Assembly: GCA_021731385.1 (NCBI GenBank) | Contig: JAKFXM010000091.1 | Coordinates: 1 to 16,923, forward strand | DNA: 16,923 nt | Reading direction: 5' to 3' | From: Methanobacteriota archaeon | GTDB lineage: Archaea; Altiarchaeota; Altiarchaeia; IMC4; QMZM01 | Shown: piece by piece, positions 6,131 to 12,516 of the stretch | Numbering within the stretch: position 1 is the first letter of the stretch | Layout of the letters: each line of letters starts with the position of its first letter | Translations under genes and position numbers: made by a program | Notes under the pieces: model-generated | The model's input: only the letters and a program-made list of their open reading frames with translations | Told to the model about the DNA's origin: nothing | The model's database searches: none

Positions 6131-7480
6131 ATGTGGAAGGGCAAGGCAAGAATGTTACATAGTTATAGGTTCAGGCTATATCCGGGCAGGAATCAGGAGG
6201 CTGAGTTATTGCAGACTCTTGGCTCTTGCAGGTGGCTGTTCAATCACATGCTACAGAGAAAGAACGAAGGCTGGACTTATCCTAAGATACAGGCAGAGAT
6301 TCCTAATCTTGTGAAAGAGCAACCCTTCTTAGTAGAGGTTCACAGCAAGACAAGGCAATATGTTCTATGGCAGTTGAGAGCCAATATAAAGTCTCTTGGT
6401 TTGCTGAAAAAGAAAGGCAGGAAAGTCGGCTCTATAAGGTTCAGAGGAAAGGGCAGATACAAGACATTCGTCTACAATCAAACTGGCTTCAAACTCATTC
6501 CGAATGGTAGGCGGAATCAGAAACTCCATCTATCAAAAATTGGCGAGATACCCATCAGACTGCATAGAAAAATAGATGGAACTATAAAGCAGGTTATCAT
6601 AAAGCATTCTGAAACTAACAAATGGTTTGCTATATTCTCTGTGGATATAGGGCCGGAAAAGTTAGGCACTACAAATAAGGCGATAGGAATAGATTTGAAC
6701 ATAGAGAACTACCTGACTGACAGTTCCGGTAAAAAAATAGAGCATCCTCACACCCTGCTGAAACTTGAAAATAAACTTGCCAGAGAGCAGAGGATATTAG
6801 CAAAGAAAAAGAAAGGCTCAAAGAACAGATTTAGGCAAAGAATCAGAACCGCAAAGATTTATGAAGAAATAGTTGATAAACGCAACGATTTCCTGCATAA
6901 GTTATCCACTCACTATATCCAAAACTACGACTTTATAGCAGTAGAGGACTTAGCAGTAAAAGAGATGATTGAATCTTCATATAATGCTAAAAACAAGGTT
7001 GATTCCTCGTGGTCTACTTTCCTGAATATGCTGTCCTGCAAGGCTGAAAGTGCTGGCAGGACATTGGTAAAGATAGACCCCAAGAACACAAGTCAGATGT
7101 GCAGTAGATGTGGTAACTATGTCTATGTGGCTGAGAGGCATAGCCTCTCCGACATATGTCAGAGCCCGAATTTGCCGGAGGCAACTTGGGCCCAAAAATC
7201 GCCTTGCGATTTTTCGGGCGACAAAGTCGCTCTGCCACATAAGCAGATATGGATAAGACGACATAACTGTCCATCCTGTGGCTTGGATATGGATAGAGAC
7301 TACAACTCTGCGATAAATATACTAAAGAAGGCTCTTTCAGAGGTAGGGCAGGGATTGCCCGAACTTACGCCTGTGGAGATAAAACCTCTACCTTCTCCGT
7401 GGGAGAAGGCAAGTCTTGTTGTACGAAACTCCAAAGAGTTTCGTAGCTATGATTTTCCTTTGGAAAATCATATTATATGA
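6131..7480 (+). CDS. tnpB: TnpB RNA-guided nuclease with an in-frame zinc-ribbon insertion and altered C-terminus
   Basis: A 449-residue TnpB. The N-terminal helix-turn-helix-like part begins MLHSYRFRLYPGRNQEAELLQ (an alternative start is M8). RuvC motifs are intact: AIGIDLN (D188), AVEDLAV (E272) and DMDRDYNSAINIL (D388/D390). The zinc ribbon has C324-SR-C327 and C380-PS-C383, but 38 residues (333-370) encoded by a palindromic element separate the halves. Without them the sequence reads CGNYVYKQIWIRRHNC, the normal spacing. Family TnpBs are RNA-guided DNA nucleases that help the element persist. The last 18 residues (432-449) are also foreign. A 160-nt hairpin array enters at 7423 and shifts the frame, and the ancestral ending EAGSPMRSVG with its TAG (7614-7616) is still present beyond it. 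Whether the protein still works is open. Confidence 0.88.
   Translation: MWKGKARMLHSYRFRLYPGRNQEAELLQTLGSCRWLFNHMLQRKNEGWTYPKIQAEIPNLVKEQPFLVEVHSKTRQYVLWQLRANIKSLGLLKKKGRKVGSIRFRGKGRYKTFVYNQTGFKLIPNGRRNQKLHLSKIGEIPIRLHRKIDGTIKQVIIKHSETNKWFAIFSVDIGPEKLGTTNKAIGIDLNIENYLTDSSGKKIEHPHTLLKLENKLAREQRILAKKKKGSKNRFRQRIRTAKIYEEIVDKRNDFLHKLSTHYIQNYDFIAVEDLAVKEMIESSYNAKNKVDSSWSTFLNMLSCKAESAGRTLVKIDPKNTSQMCSRCGNYVYVAERHSLSDICQSPNLPEATWAQKSPCDFSGDKVALPHKQIWIRRHNCPSCGLDMDRDYNSAINILKKALSEVGQGLPELTPVEIKPLPSPWEKASLVVRNSKEFRSYDFPLENHII
7125..7240 (+). repeat. Large cloverleaf palindromic element inside tnpB
   Basis: The outer stem ATGTGGC (7125-7131) with GCCACAT (7234-7240) is identical to that of the intergenic element at 3097-3154. 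Inside come GAGAGGC-ATA-GCCTCTC (7133-7149), the palindrome GACATATGTC (7151-7160), and an AGAGC/GCTCT arm (7161-7165 with 7229-7233). That arm is enlarged by further hairpins: TTGCC-GGA-GGCAA (7172-7184), AAAAATCGC-CTT-GCGATTTTT (7194-7214) and GAC-AAA-GTC (7220-7228). Taking the insertion as 7127-7240, it is 114 nt (38 codons) and contains no in-frame stop. Removing it restores a normal TnpB zinc ribbon and leaves one copy of the flanking AT. Confidence 0.85.
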
Positions 7481-7582
7481 AATTCCAAAGGAATTTCATA
7501 GCTATGAATCTGCAAAGCAGATTCATATTATTCGAAAGCTTTGCTTTCGAAGCTATGATTTTGCTGTGCAAAATCATATCAA
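7423..7582 (+). repeat. Tandem six-hairpin array with alternating linkers
   Basis: Six hairpins lie at 7423-7444, 7449-7471, 7477-7499, 7504-7526, 7532-7550 and 7555-7577. Arms are 8-10 bp around short loops (CAAA, TTT, AAA, AAA, TTT, TGT), mostly closed by CC/GG or GC/GC. The linkers alternate strictly: AGCT, ATTAT, AGCT, ATTAT, AGCT. This makes three units of about 50 nt. Arm sequences differ between hairpins, so this is not a simple direct repeat. Removing 7423-7582 joins the codons for SLVV to EAGSPMRSVG and restores the usual tnpB end and IS right end. Confidence 0.85.
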
Positions 7583-7621
7583 GGAAGCAGGAAGCCCCAT
7601 GCGAAGCGTGGGGTAGTTCAC
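7583..7621 (+). ncRNA. Right-end hairpin, 3' end of the TnpB omega-RNA
   Basis: CCCCATGC (7595-7602) pairs with GCGTGGGG (7606-7613) around GAA and is followed by TAGTTCAC. In IS605-group elements this right-end hairpin is the 3' part of the omega-RNA scaffold, and the guide is the sequence just outside the element, here from 7622. The scaffold normally extends 100-200 nt upstream into the tnpB end. In this copy that distance is occupied by the 160-nt hairpin array, so the 5' extent cannot be set. Assignment is by analogy with characterised TnpB systems. Confidence 0.55.
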
Positions 7622-7631
7622 CGAAAAGATG

Positions 7632-8165
7632 TCATTTCCAGAGTGTCAATTTCACCCGGACTATTGTATTATTAAATATTGCAGTTCTGATAGTTGTTAT
7701 TTTATAGGTCTCATTAACTGGAATTTTTCCTGCTGAAATGCTCTGGTTTCCGATAAATATGTCACTGCCATTTATATCTGTAATATTAAAATAAAAATCA
7801 TATCTTCCAATTCCCAATAGATATTTGTTGTCTTCATAATTTGAATTCGAAACGTTCATAATCTCAACGAACCTCAGGATTTTCCCCGAATCAAGAACCC
7901 TGCTCTCATTCGACAAACCTATTGAGAGGATTTCTCCGGCAGAGTTCCAGTTATAAGGCAGGCCATGCGTATTTACCAGTTTTTCAGCCATATCAACAGA
8001 GACCTCTTCCATATCATAAAGTCGCTCCGATTCCAGGATATCCAAACTTATACTGTTCCAGAGATAAATTGCAGTTATAAGTGCAATCGAGAATATGAAG
8101 TATGCAATCAGGAATTCCCCGCTGAACACCTGCGCCCTTTTTTTACAATATCCTGATAGTTCCAT
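7632..8165 (-). CDS. Pilin-like membrane-anchored protein, sequon-rich
   Basis: A 177-residue protein that I do not recognise beyond its layout. After a basic start (MELSGYCKKRAQVFSGEF) comes one long hydrophobic helix (FLIAYFIFSIALITAIYLW), then a polar extracellular part. This resembles archaeal class III/pilin-like proteins, though the leader lacks the usual QxxxE arrangement right after a glycine. The exported part carries seven N-X-S/T sequons in about 140 residues (NES, NVS, NIT, NGS, NQS, NET, NNT). I placed the start at ATG 8165, since the upstream open frame would run into the hairpin at 8173-8190. It is the fourth gene of the minus-strand run uppS, aglB, pilin A, pilin B, and its stop is 10 nt from the right end of the IS element. 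Confidence 0.68.
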   Translation of the reverse strand: MELSGYCKKRAQVFSGEFLIAYFIFSIALITAIYLWNSISLDILESERLYDMEEVSVDMAEKLVNTHGLPYNWNSAGEILSIGLSNESRVLDSGKILRFVEIMNVSNSNYEDNKYLLGIGRYDFYFNITDINGSDIFIGNQSISAGKIPVNETYKITTIRTAIFNNTIVRVKLTLWK

Positions 8166-8172
8166 TGTAAAG

Positions 8173-8232
8173 CAACCTTCAGAAAGGTTGATCATCACTA
8201 TGTAGTGTTGCTCGTTTCACTCGCAACACTAC
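8173..8232. repeat. Two hairpins between the pilin-like genes
   Basis: CAACCTT (8173-8179) pairs with AAGGTTG (8184-8190) immediately upstream of the start of pilin B. GTAGTGTTGC (8202-8211) pairs with GCAACACTAC (8223-8232) around an 11-nt loop just after the pilin A stop. A smaller alternative pairs CACTA (8196-8200) with TAGTG (8203-8207). They may control relative expression of the two genes within one mRNA, or be members of the hairpin-rich repeat population; the sequence does not choose. Confidence 0.6.
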
Positions 8233-8254
8233 TTATTAAATTTCACTCATTAAT

Positions 8255-8977
8255 TTATTGAATTCTGATAGTTCCATTGTAAAGGTTGTCGGATTCTATG
8301 CTCTCGTTGATTTCATTATTGGAATCAACATAGATCTCTATAGTGTAATTTCCAGGGGATTCCGGTGTGGTGAGATTCACGGTAATCGTTTTGGTTTGGT
8401 CGACATCAAGACTATGCACTATCGTGGACTGTGAATTAAATAGGACTACAAAGGAGCCAGCATTTCGAACACCAAAATTTGTGACGTCTATGCTGACATT
8501 AATGCTTGAATTTGCACCTGCAGAATAGGGCTTAAGGGTGGCATTTACGGGCCCCAAATCAGGTCTGTAGCAGGTAATCAGGATATTTTCATTATCATTA
8601 AGAATCCTGTTTTTCTTGTTCATACCCTTGTCCAAACAGAAGATGGTTACATTGGAGGTTATCATCTGGTCGGACCATACATAATCCCCCCACGTTATCC
8701 CAACCAAATTCCCCGTAATGTTTATTTCATATTCGTAGTTACCATAAATTCCTGCGGGAATGCTGAGATATCTGTAATACCCTGAGCCAAGCCTGCTTAT
8801 CGTATTTATATTGTCTGTGATGCTAATTGCAATTTTTTTTGCGTCAATGAATGTCCTGAATTCGTTGCTTTCGGTTGTCTTTTCCCATGCCAAAAATACA
8901 AGCATGATAAAAATCAAAAGCATAAAGGCAATGATAATTATAAATTCTATGGTTGATTGTCCTGAAGGGGATTTCAT
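8255..8977 (-). CDS. Pilin-like protein with CARDB-type domain, sequon-rich
   Basis: A 240-residue protein with a class III-like start: MKSPSG, then QSTIEFIIIIAFMLLIFIMLV, a QxxxE-type leader with probable cleavage after G6 and a filament-core helix. The N-terminal half of the head ends near a DKG/NKK segment. The C-terminal part (about 140-240) looks like a CARDB-type beta-sandwich: ATLKPYSAGANSSINVSIDV, then TNFGVRNAGSFVVLF, then GNYTIEIYVDSNNEINESIESDN. There are nine N-X-S/T sequons. The start overlaps the aglB stop as ATGA (8974-8977), so it is coupled to the oligosaccharyltransferase gene. Its head is therefore a plausible substrate of that enzyme, an inference from linkage and sequon density. 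A surface adhesin or minor pilin role is likely. Confidence 0.75.
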   Translation of the reverse strand: MKSPSGQSTIEFIIIIAFMLLIFIMLVFLAWEKTTESNEFRTFIDAKKIAISITDNINTISRLGSGYYRYLSIPAGIYGNYEYEINITGNLVGITWGDYVWSDQMITSNVTIFCLDKGMNKKNRILNDNENILITCYRPDLGPVNATLKPYSAGANSSINVSIDVTNFGVRNAGSFVVLFNSQSTIVHSLDVDQTKTITVNLTTPESPGNYTIEIYVDSNNEINESIESDNLYNGTIRIQ

Positions 8978-11751
8978 CTCATTAGGGAATTAATATTGCT
9001 TGAATTTCCTGCATCTTCCATCTCAGGATAATTAATCTTATATGCCTTTACATAGCCATAGTAGGAATTGTCCTGCTTATCGCCCAAAAATCCATCCACT
9101 AAGTTGAAGTGTTCAAGCCTGTTTATATCAGTCAATCCGAACTGCCTGTACTCTTCCATGTGATCCCCGAGATACAGTTTTGTCATCATATAATCATTGA
9201 ATTTCTCAGGTACATAGACTAATGTATTAAATGTCTGGAAACCAATATATCTGTCAGTACCATAATTCAACGAATTTCCGATTATATCCCTTGGGGATTG
9301 TATTCCAAGTATTGATGCATTATGTTCCTTTTTCCATGTCTCCCAGGGTATTGGCGGATTCAATATTAGTCCTCTGTCAGTAGCTGTAACCGGGCTCACG
9401 GTTGTTCCTGTCAATTTATCATTTGATATGTCAAATATTATAGCACCTATGTATTCATTATATGGTCCTGCAATGTTGCACATAAACACAACCTTCTTTA
9501 TGCTGTCAAAACCGCCTTTGGAATTTGGAACAAGTTTTGGTTTTAGCAGACTATTCTGCGGCGAGAATCCACACTGCCCATAGCCCTCAGATTCCCCCGG
9601 TTCATTAGTTGTCAGATTGGATGTTGCTATAAAGTGCGGAGCCGCACTTTTTCCTATCATAGTCCAGTCTATTATGACATAGTCCGCACTGTATTTTCTT
9701 GCGATATCAAGCGCCTTTGTTTCATTCGTTTCCAGTACGTGGAACCTTGCCAAGTCCTGTACTATATAGCCCACACCCTTTAGGTTGTCTGCCATGCTGA
9801 CACGATTCGATACGGCAGTTATAATATGCCCGTAATCCCACCATGTCAGAATCACCGTATCATTTGGCGTTGTTTTTAGCCATTGCAGCGTAGGGTCCCA
9901 GTATATGGCCTCCTCATTGTTTCCTCCGTATTGCATCTGCGTAGCACCGCCAAAGGGTTTTAAAATAGGCATCGAACTGCCAATTGACATGAACAAGGGA
10001 ATGCTCACAAGCACAATTAGCGGTATAACCCGCAGACTTTCGAGGTCCTTTTTGCTTGCTGCAACAATCAGCCCTATTGTTGAGCCCATTGCGATTATCG
10101 GAACGCTTGCCATAAACTGATATTGCGATTTACTTATCACACCATAGAGCATGGGCAGAGCCCATGACAAAACAAAAACGGCACCCATACTTCGCCTTGA
10201 TAGCATGAAATACGCCAATATTGGAATCATTGCAAGCCCGAATAGTAGTCCTATACCAAAACTACTATTTAATCTAAGGATGCAATCCGCATTTATAGTA
10301 CTACACATGGGGTTTTGCTCTGCCGTTGTCATTGCAATAATCCTTGCTACCTTTACACTAAGCAGAGAAGAAATATAGTTTAAGATGTCGGTTGGATTTA
10401 TAAAAAACAGGGACAATAACCCGGCAAATAATATAAACCCGCCTAGTGGGAAGATATTGTCCTGTATAAAATTTTCAAGTTTGTTCCCTGTTGAAGTCCC
10501 CTCGACCCTGAGCTTACCGTATAGACGAGACCGTATAACCTCCAGAAGGAATGCTATAATCACAGGGCCAATAAATGGCATAAGGGATGATAGGGAAAAT
10601 AAAGAGCTTATAGGGGGCAATTCTCCACGGGGGTGAATAAAAAGAAATGATAGGTTACTCATAATCATAGGTATTATGAAATAGGGTATATGCTCAACGC
10701 AATTCTTCTTGTGTATGAAATTTATTATTGCATAAAAGGCTGCAAAAATGCCAAACATAAGAAGGGCATAGGCATAACCGTTCCATGTAATATGTAAAAA
10801 CAAAAATGCAATTCCGGATAAAATTGAAAACAGAATGCTTTTTTTCCTCATTGCGATAGCAAACAATGAAAATGATGAGATGAAAAGAAACATCCCCATT
10901 GCATCATCCTCTGAGTTGGTAGCAATCGCCTTTGATGCAAATGCCGGGCTTAGCATGAGCATAAATGCCGCCAGGATTGCCGCTATCCTGTTATAGGGCC
11001 GCATGTCATAAAACAGATTTTTTATTAGTATGTACAGGAGCAATACACTGAATGCCGCAAATATCCCGCCTGAGAGAAGGTCGATAGTATAGACATCCAT
11101 ATTCAGCGGACTAAGAACAAGTGCAATTGATGCAATTAACACTGGTTGAAAATAAAGGCCCCAGCCATGGTTTATAGGCGCTGTCGGGTATGTCATCTTG
11201 TCTATTTCCATACTATATCCGTTTTCAACGACAAACTTCGCATGCCTGTAGTAGAAATAGGGGTCTGTTATTTCTGCAATATACTTACCGCTCCAGGGAG
11301 CCCATGAGAATGTAAAGGCTGGTGCTGTATGGATTAACAGGGCTGAGAGGAATATGGCAAATATTGCAGCAGCTCCCGGCTTCAGGATTTTATGGATCAT
11401 AAGGGCATAAAAAAGCAGAAAAATTCCGAAGACGATGGAAAATACCATGAAGTCCCGCATATCCCACCCGCTTTTCTGGCCGGCATACCATGAAAAAAGC
11501 GTGGTTATAAGGGCCAGTACCGGAATACCAAAGGAATAATAATCCTTCTTACCGCTCTTGAAATAGAGGTATATGAAGTAGATGGATGCTACTGATGAGA
11601 CGAACATAATAGCAACCAGATAGTCAGAAGTCGCTTTGTCAAGGAATGACCTTGCTATGCTCGCAAAAAATACAAACAGGGATATTGCAAAAAGTGGTTC
11701 CTCAAAATGTTTCGCAGCATTCTCGAATGCGTCTTTTTTTTCTTTATTCAT
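8974..11751 (-). CDS. aglB: Oligosaccharyltransferase AglB (STT3 family)
   Basis: A 925-residue integral membrane enzyme that transfers a lipid-linked glycan to Asn in N-X-S/T sequons on the outside of the cytoplasmic membrane. The first 590 or so residues hold about 12-13 membrane segments. The first catalytic loop contains EITDPYFYYRHAKFV (D163), and SEDDA in a later loop provides the second acidic motif. The soluble C-terminal domain carries the STT3 hallmark WWDYG (W637-G641), followed by a mixed alpha/beta part. Length is normal for archaeal AglB. I chose ATG at 11751, 4 nt after the uppS stop; the longer open frame upstream overlaps uppS and adds only polar residues. It is followed with overlap by a sequon-rich pilin gene, and uppS directly upstream would supply its polyprenyl carrier. 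Confidence 0.93.
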   Translation of the reverse strand: MNKEKKDAFENAAKHFEEPLFAISLFVFFASIARSFLDKATSDYLVAIMFVSSVASIYFIYLYFKSGKKDYYSFGIPVLALITTLFSWYAGQKSGWDMRDFMVFSIVFGIFLLFYALMIHKILKPGAAAIFAIFLSALLIHTAPAFTFSWAPWSGKYIAEITDPYFYYRHAKFVVENGYSMEIDKMTYPTAPINHGWGLYFQPVLIASIALVLSPLNMDVYTIDLLSGGIFAAFSVLLLYILIKNLFYDMRPYNRIAAILAAFMLMLSPAFASKAIATNSEDDAMGMFLFISSFSLFAIAMRKKSILFSILSGIAFLFLHITWNGYAYALLMFGIFAAFYAIINFIHKKNCVEHIPYFIIPMIMSNLSFLFIHPRGELPPISSLFSLSSLMPFIGPVIIAFLLEVIRSRLYGKLRVEGTSTGNKLENFIQDNIFPLGGFILFAGLLSLFFINPTDILNYISSLLSVKVARIIAMTTAEQNPMCSTINADCILRLNSSFGIGLLFGLAMIPILAYFMLSRRSMGAVFVLSWALPMLYGVISKSQYQFMASVPIIAMGSTIGLIVAASKKDLESLRVIPLIVLVSIPLFMSIGSSMPILKPFGGATQMQYGGNNEEAIYWDPTLQWLKTTPNDTVILTWWDYGHIITAVSNRVSMADNLKGVGYIVQDLARFHVLETNETKALDIARKYSADYVIIDWTMIGKSAAPHFIATSNLTTNEPGESEGYGQCGFSPQNSLLKPKLVPNSKGGFDSIKKVVFMCNIAGPYNEYIGAIIFDISNDKLTGTTVSPVTATDRGLILNPPIPWETWKKEHNASILGIQSPRDIIGNSLNYGTDRYIGFQTFNTLVYVPEKFNDYMMTKLYLGDHMEEYRQFGLTDINRLEHFNLVDGFLGDKQDNSYYGYVKAYKINYPEMEDAGNSSNINSLMR

Positions 11752-11755
11752 TTTA

Positions 11756-12442
11756 TCATCTGCCAAATTTTTTTTCTGTTGAATTATAATCGTCAAGTAT
11801 TTTGACCAGATCCTCTCTTTCAAATTCCTGCCACAATTTGTCAACAAAATAGATTTCAGAATACGCCGATTGCCATGTCAGGAAATTACTAATCCTGTTC
11901 TCCGCAGTGCGTATAATAATGTCGGGATATGTCTTAATCCAAAGGTTTTTTTCTATGTTCTCCTCGTTAACTTCCAGCCCTTCTTTAACTATCTTATTTA
12001 CGGAATTCACAATTTCCTGTCTTCCGCCATAAGCAATAGCAAGATTTAAATTAATATCCCTGTAATTCCTCGTCGAATCCTCAAGTTCCTCAAGTTTTTT
12101 TATAATGTCGCTACCTGAGGGGATTATCCTGCCTGAGAAGTATTCCCTGTCGCCACAAACACTTATATGTATCTTGTTTTTGTGTATCCTGTCGCTTTTT
12201 AGCAGATCCATTGCGTTGGATGTGAACAATTTGAGAAGCAATGTTACCTCGAATTTGCTTCTGTTCTTCAGGTTTTCCAATGACAGGGCGTAGACGGTTA
12301 TTTCCTTTACATTAAGGTCAATGCACCATTCTACGAAATCGTAGAATTTCCTTATTCCCATTTCATATGAATCTTTAAGGTTAATAATTCCCTTTTTTAT
12401 CATATACCTCCTGTTTCCATCAGGGATTAATCCAATATGCAT
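11756..12442 (-). CDS. uppS: cis-Prenyltransferase (undecaprenyl/polyprenyl diphosphate synthase family)
   Basis: A 228-residue cytosolic enzyme that condenses isopentenyl diphosphate with an allylic primer in the cis configuration to build the long polyprenyl chain used as a glycan carrier. Family motifs are HIGLIPDGNRRYMIKKG (catalytic D8), TVYALSLENLKNR, LNLAIAYGGRQEI, and DIIIRTAENRISNFLTWQ followed by the YSEIYFVDKLW block. The usual RTSGE-x-R reads RTAENR here, one residue shorter and lacking the glycine. The protein is slightly short for the family. ATG at 12442 starts right at the conserved HIGLIPDG; the open frame continues upstream but overlaps nob1 on the other strand. It is the first gene of the run with aglB 4 nt downstream, which supports a role in N-glycosylation. 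Confidence 0.9.
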   Translation of the reverse strand: MHIGLIPDGNRRYMIKKGIINLKDSYEMGIRKFYDFVEWCIDLNVKEITVYALSLENLKNRSKFEVTLLLKLFTSNAMDLLKSDRIHKNKIHISVCGDREYFSGRIIPSGSDIIKKLEELEDSTRNYRDINLNLAIAYGGRQEIVNSVNKIVKEGLEVNEENIEKNLWIKTYPDIIIRTAENRISNFLTWQSAYSEIYFVDKLWQEFEREDLVKILDDYNSTEKKFGR

Positions 12443-12516
12443 TTTGACCCAAGATAAGATAGTTATTAGATTAGATAATAATAAAAATAAGCATAGATTA
12501 CATAGATTAGAAGAAA
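12443..12516. promoter_or_regulatory. Divergent uppS/nob1 promoter region
   Basis: This 74-nt spacer is about 80 percent A/T. It carries AATAATAAAAATAA (about 12476-12489) some 28-40 nt before the nob1 ATG, and on the minus strand TATTATTATCTAA-type sequence about 25-40 nt before the uppS ATG. Short imperfect direct repeats of TAGATTA occur at about 12469-12511. Spacing is compatible with archaeal promoters in both directions, but no exact box can be fixed. Confidence 0.35.

Larger units (their letters stand above)
6047..7621 (+). mobile_element. TnpB-only IS200/IS605-type element with two internal palindromic insertions
   Basis: The element contains one gene (tnpB), an imperfect left-end hairpin (6056-6095) and a right-end hairpin followed by GTAGTTCAC (7591-7621), the usual ends of IS1341-like members of the IS605 group. 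No tnpA is present, so it would need a TnpA elsewhere. The right boundary is placed after TTCAC at 7621; the left one, near the TTTAA at 6042-6046, is uncertain by several bases. There is no target duplication, as expected for this group. The element separates a pilin-like gene from hisS on the opposite strand; closing it leaves about 15 nt. Subtracting the two palindromic insertions (114 and 160 nt) gives about 1.3 kb, the usual size. Confidence 0.8.

Noticed and set aside
6977..7274. Minus-strand open frames opposite tnpB
   Set aside because: They arise from the palindromic insertion and its neighbourhood, with no recognisable domain or start signal.
7423..7582. The hairpin array as a CRISPR array
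   Set aside because: There is no constant repeat of 23-40 nt separated by unique spacers. The only constant parts are 4-5 nt linkers, and every segment is self-complementary.
11752..11847. An N-terminal extension of AglB
   Set aside because: It overlaps the end of uppS, adds polar residues with no family match, and an ATG 4 nt after the uppS stop starts the expected protein.
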